From Gyrodactylus bullatarudis (Eukaryota; Platyhelminthes; Monogenea; Gyrodactylidea; Gyrodactylidae), in NCBI GenBank assembly GCA_012064415.1, contig SSNU01000065.1, forward strand, positions 62,001-126,000: a stretch of DNA of 64,000 nt. The letters are read 5' to 3'. Of the stretch, positions 22,601 through 31,000 are shown piece after piece; position 1 is the stretch's first letter, and each line of letters starts with the position of its first letter. Under the pieces are notes generated by a model that had not been told where the DNA came from, did no database searches, and worked only from the letters and a program-made list of their open reading frames with translations. The translations under genes and the position numbers were made by a program.

Positions 22601-24582
22601 TGTACTTGAACATTCACACAACTCTCGTCACTTTTCAGAGCTTTTACCTGTATTGAAATTTATATAGTTTTCCATTCCATTTCGATGTATCCGGAGTTTT
22701 TCTAACGCATGGACTATGGGTTAATATTAGTTATTTTGAGCAAATGTTGTTGATACTCTACTGTATCGAATTTAATTTAGCAAGTTCTCTCATCAAAAAT
22801 TTACTTCTACTTAGATTCCCGCCAGGAATTTCTATCCATATCCGGCTTCTCACAGTCACTACTCATTTCCTTATGGGAACGCCTTTCGAGTACAATACGT
22901 AAAGGCTCAATGAACTCGAATCATTCATCAATGGACATTTGTGAGCGGATAGAAAGTGAATACCTCAGTCTCATTATTCCCAGGATCATTATTGATGCAA
23001 TGGATGGAAAGATTAACCATTTCTTTCATTCATCTACGAATAAAATTGAACGTGATCTCATCTGTTTCCTCATCGACTCGGTTCTCAACAAAGGCTTTGC
23101 TGAACTTCTCAGGGCTGATTCACCTTATCCTGAACTTGTTGCCAGAATACTAGCAAAGGTTTGTGTTGTCTTTTATTTGAAATTGAATTCAAATAAATAA
23201 GAAAGGATACTGAGAAATTTTTGAGGAATAAGCGCTTTATTTCAGGCATAATCTTCAGCCTCTTACATGCCAAATATATAGTAAAAAGCAAAGAAAAATA
23301 TAAATAAATCTGACTATAACGTTTTTCGCTTGCCACCTGACTATGTTGTCTTCTGGCTTGTATTGATCTATCTGTAGAAAAACTACTGAAGAACAACTTG
23401 GTTCAAAATTATAAACAAATCTGATTGGCTCTCTCTTAATAATCAGGGTTGGAGGGCATTTGCATTGTTTGTGGAGTTATCACACTGTCATAATTGTTAG
23501 GTTTTTGAGGTGATTGACAATACCCACCCTAGGCATGTAAGAGGCTGAAGATTATGCCTGAAATAAAGCGCTTATTCCTCAAAAATTTCCCAGCATCCTT
23601 TCCTATTTATTTAAATGCTCTCTCACCTGTTGCACAACTGACTGATGATATTAAAAGTCATTCTCATACCCTAAAATTGAATTCATTTTATTAGATTCTA
23701 GCTAAAAGTACTGATTCTAAATACATAGAAAATTAAATAGATTAAGCACCAAATTTATATCTGTGTAGAATCAAAGGTCTATTTTCCACAAAGTCGTTGA
23801 CTGTTGAGGTGCTTGCAACTCAGACTTGTTAACCGAACCTTGCAGTATTTTATCCTAAAAATAACTCAATCTATCTGGACTAGGACTCGCGTTGAAGGTT
23901 TTAGGAATTTTTTTTATAACGAGTCAGGAATTTTTCCTCCATACAAACGTCTTACATCGCCCAGGATTTTACATAAAATTGAAGCCTCATGCCCTTCCAG
24001 TCTAAGATGTATCTTACTTTGGCATTTGTAAACCAATAACAGAGTCTTCTCTTCAGGTTTGAGTTGATTTTTGGTAATCAAACATCTCGTCATACAATAT
24101 ATTTTTTATTTTCTAGTTATTTGTAAAATTTCTGCCGTCATCACACAATCTCAACTCAATTTCGAGGGAAACTCAAAAAGTCATCTGTCTCTGGATTAAT
24201 CTATCCCTGCCATCAGTTAAGGAATTCTCAAATCAATGCTTTTCCGACTGGCTCATAGCCGTTATTTTCAATGTCGCATTAATAAAGGAGAAAAATATCA
24301 AATACATGTAAGCTATTATTGTTATTATTGTCTATAGTGAAATTACATTTCCAAAACTCACTCCCCCATAGGCTTCCTCTGTGTGTTGACCATGAATGTT
24401 TTGGCTTTGGTAAGAGACAACCCTCAAACCAATGTAAACCGATGGGATCATTGAACCAAAGAAATCTTACAGACTGCTATTACAGAAAATTGATCGATTT
24501 GAAATTAAACTTTTTTAAAGATTTTAACGATGCATCTTCATTGGAGTTCTTCAAGGAATCATGTCAGGAAAAGTTTAAATAG
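1340..24582 (+). CDS. HTT: huntingtin (3' two thirds of gene, 23 exons)
   Basis: Divergent huntingtin, a very large HEAT-repeat scaffold acting in vesicle transport, autophagy and cell division. Exons: 1340-1693, 3164-3325, 3385-3627, 3688-4309, 4362-4591, 5685-5882, 6373-6510, 7204-7520, 11274-11499, 11877-12078, 12996-13337, 13390-13694, 15919-16073, 16443-16714, 17303-17577, 18106-18435, 19309-19564, 19943-20145, 21946-22092, 22145-22298, 22815-23158, 24117-24307, 24372-24582. All have AG/GT borders and compatible phases; the sum is 5,877 nt, open to a TAA. Residues recalled as conserved in human HTT include GSNLTS, INYVELDSD, FNALGWDS, FGHRLTIIK, FTTREQF and PYPELVARIL. Exon 1 starts in phase 0 behind an acceptor, so it is internal and the N-terminal part should lie upstream. 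The exon at 19943 could instead end at 20115 and keep phase. Identity is confident; individual splice sites are less so. Confidence 0.88.
1950..3073. mobile_element. non-autonomous TIR element in HTT intron
   Basis: Left end 1950-1992 and right end 3028-3073 are inverted copies. Both read AAGATGATG(C/T)CAATTATT, then ACAAATAA.GCCTTTATTTCGGG when oriented inward. A second inner pair, 1993-2047 and 2567-2617 (CATCAGTGTG.TACATG.CAT), is also inverted. No transposase ORF is visible, so this is a MITE-like element. The copy near 46.48-46.54 kb shows the same terminal sequence without the interruption. Confidence 0.6.
2618..3023. mobile_element. 406-bp insertion splitting the right arm of the TIR element
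   Basis: The arm sequence breaks after AGTAT at 2613-2617 and resumes after a second AGTAT at 3024-3028. The related copy near 46.5 kb has these parts adjacent (GATGAGTATGCCCGAAATAA). The 406 bp between could be an insertion with a 5-bp target duplication. It has no clear terminal repeats or ORF. Confidence 0.4.
3164..4591 (+). CDS. HTT: huntingtin exons 2-5 of window
   Basis: Four exons (3164-3325, 3385-3627, 3688-4309, 4362-4591) are separated by introns of only 59, 60 and 52 nt. The first contains KRHEPLVLQALRYFKY and LLHLGINYVELDSD, which match human HTT LFEPLVIKALKQY and LVQLRVNYCLLDSD almost helix for helix. The 622-nt exon then covers helical-repeat sequence with no simple motif. The compact introns contrast with the multi-kilobase, transposon-filled introns elsewhere in the same gene. 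Confidence 0.85.
7715..8972. mobile_element. TIR transposon carrying a retroviral-type integrase
   Basis: Left end 7715-7763 and right end 8925-8972 are inverted copies about 48 bp long. Both read TCAGTGTATA, one variable base, GTTACCGTGAATTTTGAAA, then GGGGAGTTTCGAAACT; the last block is itself palindromic. The about 1.26-kb interval includes a decayed integrase on the minus strand. No clear target-site duplication is visible. The TIR plus retroviral-like integrase combination suggests a Ginger-like or related DNA transposon; that class name is inference. Confidence 0.55.
7891..8715 (-). pseudogene. decayed DDE integrase (Gypsy/Ginger-like)
   Basis: Two minus-strand frames together give an integrase. 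The first (8715 down to about 8500) has a zinc-binding-like LCLSCN and a QMDLIDYQ motif containing the first catalytic Asp. The frame then shifts; another frame reads QSDNGREFKN (second Asp) and SQSQGSV near the expected Glu. The downstream frame (8313-7891) carries HSTIGMTPYKAVF, typical of the end of retroviral-like integrase cores (HSTTGMTPYEVVFG-like). The frameshift indicates an inactive copy. It lies between the TIRs at 7715 and 8972 and antisense to HTT. Confidence 0.6.
9470..11045 (+). mobile_element. 5'-truncated non-LTR retrotransposon (LINE)
   Basis: The fragment contains the reverse transcriptase and C-terminal part only; no endonuclease domain precedes it. The 3' end has T-rich tracts, then AATAAAATCATACTTTC and an A-rich tail near 11034-11045, as expected of target-primed insertion. 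It lies in sense orientation in the 3.75-kb HTT intron 7521-11273. A second fragment of the same family is at about 54.45-54.60 kb. Confidence 0.75.
9612..10817 (+). CDS. reverse transcriptase of LINE-type element (partial)
   Basis: About 400 residues of a non-LTR reverse transcriptase. The frame stays open upstream of 9612 (SEWLIVKIIPIPKVKKYS then DLRPISSLN), so this start is not the true start. Visible RT blocks in order: LRPISSLN, HGFLFGKSTSSN, IHFIDISKAFDKL (catalytic Asp), SGVPQGSIIGPLLFN, LLKFADDFKFV (FADD catalytic pair) and GLYINRDKCKLL. The C-terminal helical part (HIQSRFLYFLYP) is typical of Jockey/CR1-like LINEs. The ORF is uninterrupted, so the insertion looks recent, but it is 5'-truncated and would not be autonomous. 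Confidence 0.8.
   Translation: MNIFLSILDKFLTDEISKSLPHPFPDKTQHGFLFGKSTSSNMIEFMNYTLHFKKNPNQFLIIHFIDISKAFDKLKFSFIKKKLIQLNICPHIINLTMFFLSNRKQFVSFNSTTSKLESINSGVPQGSIIGPLLFNICFADIQLLENIEGVLLKFADDFKFVFKVKNSLDILKINHNFCLLKGSLEAMGLYINRDKCKLLLPAGLPATLSESLLLPGEIVSLTLDLGFSISDGLKIDPLSNLPKIKSTIFSILKFSRSVNLRLKAFKALVLNNLDYISPLVPSLTFEKSLEIEHIQSRFLYFLYPDLESYNSRILVSGLNPLWVRRYAIIVKSFAKSVNLFENSYNLRNPSFSNHYLLSSYNMIDKKYKISDCHDLTNIKTIMSHIRSKLDYSKSLLYANLH
11274..13694 (+). CDS. HTT: huntingtin exons 9-12 of window
   Basis: The exons are 11274-11499, 11877-12078, 12996-13337 and 13390-13694. They include a match to the human ARLPLVNSY region (RTCRLPFFFNILRH), created only when A at 13337 is joined to GA at 13390, which supports the splice. 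FNALGWDSKSMFERSW follows, against human INTLGWTSRTQFEETW. The last donor (GAA|gtaaat) is weak, but it restores phase 0 for the exon at 15919. Confidence 0.85.
12298..12803 (-). mobile_element. Penelope-like element 3' fragment with GIY-YIG domain
   Basis: The minus-strand ORF 12781-12461 encodes a GIY-YIG nuclease-like end: IYKFQCDCGASYIGRTIRKL, then AVTRHL and ERHEASISNF. The CxC before YIG and the following H-rich segment are as in Penelope-like elements, where this domain lies C-terminal to the reverse transcriptase. Downstream comes a conserved 3' region ending near ATGTACATATGGCCC. No reverse transcriptase is attached. Four other fragments of the family occur in the window, near 24.0, 37.6, 51.9 and 58.0 kb. 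Confidence 0.65.
13758..14075. mobile_element. piggyBac-like MITE with TTAA target duplication
   Basis: The element is 318 bp. It begins CCCTCTCGTACCCA and ends with the inverse TGGGTACGAGAGGG, flanked by TTAA at 13754-13757 and 14076-14079. A TTAA duplication next to a CCC..GGG terminus is diagnostic of the piggyBac superfamily. It carries no transposase. It lies in the HTT intron 13695-15918. Confidence 0.8.
14490..14864 (-). mobile_element. decayed piggyBac-type remnant with cysteine-rich C-terminus
   Basis: TTAA lies at 14486-14489 followed by CCCTTGTCCTTG, and a second TTAA at 14865-14868 is preceded by a run of 12 G. On the minus strand at about 14700-14570 one frame reads KMFKQCDKFICKEHTYSMC, then KDCL and a stop. 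This is the cysteine-rich zinc-finger tail that ends piggyBac transposases. The rest of the transposase is absent, so this looks like an internally deleted copy. The right terminus (poly-G) is not a clean inverted repeat, so the boundary there is uncertain. Confidence 0.45.
15270..15840. repeat. fold-back repeat, family copy 1
   Basis: The ends are inverted: GACATGAAGATGAGAATTTA.. at 15280 and ..TAAATTCTCACCTTCATGTC near 15832, with TTTTTACAAAAA. beside each. The interior includes matching inverted pieces (GAAATTCGTCATTAC-like). A second copy lies at about 53.64-54.27 kb. The ORFs in it reflect DNA repetition and do not look like a gene. Confidence 0.6.
15919..18435 (+). CDS. HTT: huntingtin exons 13-16 of window
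   Basis: The exons are 15919-16073, 16443-16714, 17303-17577 and 18106-18435. The junction 16073/16443 rebuilds KFGHRLTIIKEIL, matching human RFGRKLSIIRGIV. LLDMFTTREQFIWIQ matches human SDLFTERNQFELMY, and KLAGLHSAKNIFD matches RVGALHGVLYVLE. The acceptor of the last exon is taken at 18105, not at the nearby AG at 18097, because only 18105 keeps the frame. Confidence 0.85.
19010..19089 (-). other. tRNA-like sequence or tRNA-derived SINE remnant
   Basis: Read on the minus strand the 80-nt segment has an A-box-like TGGCGTAGTGG near its 5' end and a B-box GGTTCAAACC near its 3' end. The end 7-mers GGTTTGG and CCACACC pair at six of seven positions. The T stem pairs at only three of five positions and no good anticodon stem forms. 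A functional tRNA is therefore unlikely; a tRNA-derived SINE or pseudo-tRNA fits better. It lies in the HTT intron 18436-19308. Confidence 0.4.
19659..19779. repeat. short fold-back element
   Basis: The left arm 19659-19697 (CATAAAGAAAGGCGATGC.AGG, then TTAAAAGAATAGC) and right arm 19741-19779 are inverted copies with few mismatches. They would form a hairpin of about 39 bp with a 43-nt loop. It lies in the HTT intron 19565-19942. Confidence 0.7.
20889..21184. mobile_element. MITE-like inverted-repeat element
   Basis: Arms at 20889-20982 and 21082-21184 are inverted. Shared blocks include GGTTATAAAAAT, GGTCTG.TGTCGTATGAGT, CCTTTATTTACACGA and a CCCCAGA block. The right arm has about 11 extra bases after the ATAAAAAT block. 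No ORF is seen. It lies in the HTT intron 20146-21945. Confidence 0.6.
21946..24582 (+). CDS. HTT: huntingtin C-terminal exons 19-23
   Basis: The exons are 21946-22092, 22145-22298, 22815-23158, 24117-24307 and 24372-24582 with a TAA stop. WERLSSTIRKGS and ADSPYPELVARILAK follow the order of human VLFDRIRKGF and NQQPYPQFMATVVYK. The last two exons match the human C-terminus (DWVMLSLSNF against CLWINLSLPSV, and the final CLVATDFYRHQIEEELD against NLTDCYYRKLIDLKL). The 957-nt intron before the last two exons holds a MITE and a Penelope-like fragment. Confidence 0.85.
23191..23613. mobile_element. MITE with about 80-bp terminal inverted repeats
   Basis: The left arm 23191-23271 and right arm 23532-23613 are near-identical inverted copies (AAATAAATARGAAAGGAT.., AAATTTTTGAGGAATAAGCG, CTTTATTTCAGGCATAATC, GGCATGTAAGAGGC). 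The interior carries a copy of the 'IDQYKPED' repeat (23318-23385). No transposase is present. It starts 32 bp after the donor of the HTT exon 22815-23158. Confidence 0.75.
23795..24062 (-). mobile_element. Penelope-like fragment (family copy)
   Basis: Read on the minus strand this resembles the element at 12298-12803: CCTGAAGAGAAGACTCTGTT, the ATTGGTTTACAAATGCCA stretch, then GGGCATGAGGCTTCAATTTT. The GIY-YIG core is partly deleted and the frame is broken. It lies in the last large HTT intron. Confidence 0.5.
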
Positions 24583-25073
24583 AAACCTCTGCTTTTACAA
24601 TACAAGCCCAATAAAAACATATCATCAAGATGAAAATAAAAAATTATTTGTCCTTTTTGAAAAAAAATATAAGATGAAAATAAAGTCAATTTTTATTATT
24701 CAGTTGTTCATAGAGGCAACTACTCTAAAGTAGTTTTTCTTAATTATTGAGTTATCGCGCAAAAATAGAAAATATTCATCAATTTACCTGTAAGTAGCGA
24801 GGCAATATTATGTTAAAATTTGATTCCAAACCCCCAATCACGAATTTTTGGTCAAATACCTCTAGAAAGTAACACTAGCTATGAATTCAAATTTATTCAT
24901 TAGTCAAAAAATTCAAGAGTATACTTGATAGTAGAAATCATTTATTTTTGGAATTTCGAAATGGAAAAATTACAGAAAATATTGTTGAAAATCTCGTTAA
25001 TAGTTTTCATATCTCGTCATATACTCTATTCTTAGAAAAAAGATCTTTTCTTGACACAAAATTGTAGTTGTAT
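24583..25073. other. convergent intergenic gap
   Basis: This separates the 3' ends of huntingtin (+) and transporter A (-). Apart from the HTT polyadenylation signal, nothing is recognised. Confidence 0.6.
24610..24615 (+). terminator. polyadenylation signal of huntingtin
   Basis: AATAAA lies 28 nt after the huntingtin stop codon. The position is normal for a canonical cleavage and polyadenylation signal and would give a very short 3' UTR. Confidence 0.55.
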
Positions 25074-28000
25074 TCATTTTCTCTTCTTGATACACCTCAG
25101 AATTACTATGATGAAATGAGCCAGTCCAGCTACAATGAGTGATATTCCATAGTATACAAATGCGACACCTGTGGAATTAAGTCCTGAGATCAATTTCTCG
25201 ATTGTAAGAGGTCCCAAGAAGCCAGAAATTGCCTTAATTATGTTTATCATGCCAAGGGAATATGTTAGACTCTCCAAGCCTAGGTATTGTACGATAATCA
25301 AGGTGTTGAGTGTTGCCGGAATACCTGGAAAAAATATCGTGTTGAGCACAATGTAGGGTGAAGAAAAAACACAGATTAGATGGCTTACCAATAAAAAATC
25401 CATGAATGGCTCCATAGAGAAAGACTGAAGTCAGGTTAATTGGCAAGTAGACAAATAGGAAATGATTGAGTCCACAAATAAAATAAGAAGTCATACTCAA
25501 AATTACGAGATCTACACATGGAACATTACCCATGAGACCGCCGAATAATCTGCCAAATGCATTCATTATTCCTAGAAAGAAAAGAAATATATAGAAAAAC
25601 CTATTTTTGGCTATTTGCATTTCATTAGAATTTTTAGTGATTCGGGTTGAGAATTATCAAAGAATTCCTTCAAATTTACATAATAACATGACGCGTCAGA
25701 TGGATACAATAGATCATCAGTCTCGTGTTATATCTAGCGTTTCACACGAGAAAAGTGAATAGCATTTTATTAAGGTCTAATCCTGAATGTAGAATGAACG
25801 AATTTTTAAATGAAGGTAATCAATATCTAAATTGAGAGTTGAATATTTTGAAAAATATTCAGTCTGTAAAGTTATTTTTGGTTGATTAAAAATTCAGATG
25901 GTTCGATTTCCCATGATATATAAAATCAGATTTTTATGCCTAGCATTATTGGATTAAATCATTCCGAATCATTGAAATCAAAAAGAATTATAGATTATAC
26001 GAAATATGGCGATTTTCTCATTTATCTTAATGTCTAACCAGATAATTATTACGTTGAAGGATTCCATATTTCTCACCATTGGATTAAAAATATCAATAAA
26101 TCAGCTTATCCATAGATAATGAGAATCTAGAAATTAGCCAGAGAAATGCCCACTGTTTCTGACAGATCTTGTAATTTCACTGATTTTCAATTAGTCAGAA
26201 TGATGAGGAATTGAAGCGATCAAATACCAAAATTTAAGATCAAAGTTGGACAAAAATTTCAAACTTTTCGTAAAAATGATAAATTCCTATCTTCATATCA
26301 ACAAAACTCCATACTCAAATTAATCGGTGAGAGGAATGATTAATTGTGCCGACTGGGTCAAAATCTAATTTCTTTTCGAGATGTAACAATCTTGCTCTTG
26401 GCTAGCTGTTTATTGTATACCTGAATTTTGAGAAAATTTAAGAAGTCCCTCAGGAGAAAGTCTCAAATATTTTGAAAGGGGGTTGTCGTCAACAAGAGAA
26501 TATTACAGAGAGGTTCTTTTCATTTTCAATATATTTTCGAGGGTGTAATTGAAGAAATCGATAAAATTCAATTGAATAATCCCTTGAGAAAAGAATGTAT
26601 TAACGAATCAATCATTTGGACTGATTTTTGTTGGAGAAAAATGTCTCCCATATAAATCTAGATTAAATCAACATCGTCTGGATTATTACTTTTAAACCAT
26701 CCTAACTATGATCGATAAAATTTTTAATACATGAAAAATTTTTTGAGAAGGTTTTATACAGTAACTAAATTTAAAACTAAACTAATTTTACAATAAAAAT
26801 CATTGTATTCTTCGTTTATCACAATGGAATAAGACCATTGAATGAAAAATTCAGTTCTTTAATCAGAAAAAATCAGGATAGATGTGGCTATGTGTCAAAA
26901 TTTTATTCAAATGCCCAAACAAAAATTTAGCAGAACCACCTTTTTTATGACTTGTAGCTATCATGGTTAAACCGTTTCTTAATTTTTCTTCTCTATACCT
27001 ATTAAACTCAAGGTTTTTGGGGTTTCAATCAATTGGAAGATGTGTAAATCAATTTTACTATTTAATCATTCATTCAAACCAGGAATAGAGATTGAGAAGA
27101 CCAGGCCAAATACATGTATTTCTCTTGGCAAAATTCATTGTATAAAATAAAAATCACCGACCCTTTGTTTCAGAATACCTTTAGACCCTGAATATGGCAA
27201 ACTTTGTTATCTCAAGGTGATCACATTTTCAAATTCTATGGTCTCTTGATAAGAGTTTATTTTTTTGGATTGCTAACCTGAAGTCATGCTGGGGTTAAGA
27301 ATGAACGAAAGTGTCATATTTCTATTTTTTGCACTTTAAGGTGAAGGATTTTGCTGATTTTAAAGTGAGAAAGTGATCAAATTTTGATTTTCACAAATAG
27401 ACAAGAAAACTGGTTATTAACTTTAGATGAGTTCTTCGTTTTTTTCAGGAATCTTGAGTCATCAAAATTCCATCGATAATCAAGTAGGGATTAGGGAAAT
27501 TGATCAAAAAATCAAAATCAATTTTCACTCGATGATCCAAAATCAGATTCAGCATATTTGATTTCTTTGTCTAAACGTGATCCTGAAAATCAACTTTTGA
27601 TCACTCTCTCACTTTGAAGTCAATGAAAATTTTCAACTCAAAGTTCAAAAATAGAAAATATGACACTAACTTAAGATTTGAAATAAGCATAATATATAGG
27701 CTAATTTATAAAAAAATTTCGGGCGATTTGCTAATTCGGACACTGTCACACAGAAAAGAAGATTTTCATAAATTAAATTCAAAAATTTTATTGGTCAGAT
27801 ACCCATAAATCCCGTTTTTCCAAAATTCTTTAAAATGATGAGGATATGGACTTGGCAATCTCCAGGCATCTTGTATCATTAAAATTTCATCGATTTTCAA
27901 GTAGTGAAAATGTTCAAAATTACAAAATTCGATTTTCACACGAAGATGGGTGGATTCTCAAAATCTGAATCAGCATATTTGATTTCTTTGACTAATCGGG

Positions 28001-31000
28001 ATCCTAAAAATCAACTTTTGATCACACTCCCCTTTTTTAAATCAACAAAAATTATCAACTCAAAGTTCAAAAAAATGGGAATTCGGCGCCATCGCTAGAT
28101 TTGAACTATGCCGTAACTTTCCTAAATTTTTTTCTTCAAATTTTTTTTCTTCTGATCCTGAAAGTGGAACCTACGAACAAGATTCCAAAAAATCTTGATC
28201 AAATTCGATTTCTTGATGAAAAAATTCAGAATTTTGTAAAAAGCATAAATTCCCATCTTCATATTAACTAGCTTTAGATTCTGTATTATCTTAGTAAGAT
28301 TCTTTTAAAATTTGTTAACGCGTATTATTTATATCAAAACAAAATTTAAAATTGACCATAACGTTGTTCCCTTGCTAGTCAATCTATGCCGAAGAGTTCC
28401 CTGAAGAGCTACTGGAAACTTTATAGGTTTAACAAGACCTAAGGAAAAATTACTCACCAATACATTGAAAGACGTTGATAATTCTATCTCGAGTGATGTA
28501 GCCAGCTGAATAGGGTTCCAAATAGTAAAAAGGTACGATATAGCCCGATATAAATCCAACACTGATAATACTAATGACGTGAAATTCTGGCGTTGTGAAG
28601 ATATCCCTGTAACGGCTCATAAGGCTGTCCTTTTGTTTTATACTGACATTATCAAGACTTTCCTCTTCGATTTGTTCAAGTTGGCCCAATCGGTTAGGTG
28701 TTTTTGCTGAGATAAGCTGAAGACTTCTTATTGAACCGGAGTAGAAAACGTCAACGTCTAGACGCTGTCGACTGCTGATGATTTTTGATGTATCTCGATC
28801 CCTTGAATAGCTTTGTTTAATTTCTGAAAATGTACCCCAATTCTGTGGTTCGTCTTCTTGAAAATTTGAAAATGAAGAAATCTTTAGATTCATATTTACA
28901 GCTTAAAATTATTGTTTTACTTCATACTTATCAAAAGAATACATATATTTTTTTTTGAATCCATCTCTTGCTAAATTTACGGTAACAGATTTATTATTCA
29001 TTCATAGTGATAGTTGAATGTTTAGTATGTGATTACTAATTAGTATTCATAAATAGAGAACCATTTGACTTGAAAACTGAGTTCTTACAAAGATGAACTG
29101 ATAAGCCACGTTTTGGTCTTTTTGAACAGATTTTATTGATAAACGCATGAATACTTGTATACTATTTATGAGTCTATTTTGTGTTAGATTCTGTACAACG
29201 AAAAAATTAATTAAGCAAATTTAGTCTATTGATTTAGCTATTATTAGAATTAATATTTACTTTGAAAATTGTCAAAAAAATGGAATGAAAAATTACTTGT
29301 TATTTTGATTTATCTTCCCGAAAAGAGAAATTTACAAAAATTTTCCAATAATATTTAGCAGTAGCAATAAGTTTTCAGCCTGATAATGATTAATAAACGC
29401 AAAGGAGAAATGGAGGTCTTGAATGATATTAATTTTTACTCTATTGTTTTGCTCGAAAATTTCCATTTAACACAAGCTGACAGGTGTAGAAACCTATTTA
29501 AAATATTCAATCGTATTAACTCAACTGCTAAATCTTTGATCTAATTTCCTATCGATAACTCCTGAATAAAAAATAATTGCATTAAAACAACTGTAGATTC
29601 GTAATCAGCGTATTTACAAACCATAGGATAGACTAAAGATTGAATACGAGTCCAGTCATGAAAAAAATTCTCTGGAACTTTAAAGGTTAAAGATCTCGGT
29701 TCTACGATGCATCGTGAGTTTAAAAATATGGTCAAGATTGCAATGTATTTTTTCTAACTCACCTGTCTGCATGGTATTGAATATTCTGCTGACATAGGAA
29801 TTGGAATTGATCGACATCATCCTACTAATTTTGCGTTTCTATAGAAAAATATAAACAGTGTTATTAGGTCGATCAAAAATATGAAAATATTCTAAAGTTG
29901 CTAAACTCAATTCATTATTAACGAACCTCTCTTGAGAGAGCTGATCGTCTACAGTTCAAGTATTTGAACACAAATATGCTATTGATTAAAATCATGGGAT
30001 TTTTTTGAATAGAGAGATCCCAACCATTAGTCTATTTTAATATCGAATTCATTGTTATTACTTTGTTCTTGAATATACTAATTATTGTATTATGCTTTAT
30101 ATTTTAGATATATAGTGGTAGTCAAGAATAAGTATACACCTATAGAACCTGTCTTCTTGTTTTAATTTTAAATGATCTTGAGACGTGGGATATGTCATTC
30201 GAAAGAGTGCTAAATTATCTACATATTCATATAGATCAATTCGTAGTAAATTCTAACAGAATTCATTAAATAAAAATTTACTATTTTTCATTAATTTTTC
30301 AATCGTCATATTTAAGTATACACTTTTTCGAATTAGTTTTTTAGAGATAATTAGACTTTTTTTGAGAATTTACAAGAAGTTTTTGGATTACCATCTTCAG
30401 CCTTACATAAGATCCACTCTAACTCTTGAAATTGTTCTAATGGGAACTAATGAATCGAAGTATTCGAGGTTAACAAATTTCCAGAAGCAACGTGCTATAG
30501 AGCTTCGGAAAGATGGCCTAAGCCTAAGAAAAATTGCAAATTTTATTGAATGCACTACGAAAACTATAAGCAGACTGTTCATGAAGAAAAAACCCTTGAA
30601 AAAGAGAGGCCCAAAGCAAATAATTCCCAATTCAGTAAGAGCAAAAATCAAATATTTGGCTGTAAATAAGAAATACACTGCATCCAAAATAAAATCTGAA
30701 TTGAATTTGAATGTAAGTATAAGTACAATTCAAAGAGCTTTGAAAAAAGATCCGAGTCTTCATTGGGGTAAACCTAAGAATACTCCAAATCTGAGTTCTA
30801 GAGATATGGAATCAAGAAAGAGTTGGGCTTATGAAAAAATCATTGAAAATCAAGATTGGAGCAGAGTTATCTTTTCTGACGAGAAAAAGTTCAATCTTGA
30901 TGGCCCAGATGGTCTAACTTCATGCTGGATGGACAAAAAGCGACCAAAACCAATACGAATAAAGCGAGGATTCGGTGGAGGTAGTGTTATGGTCTGGGGA

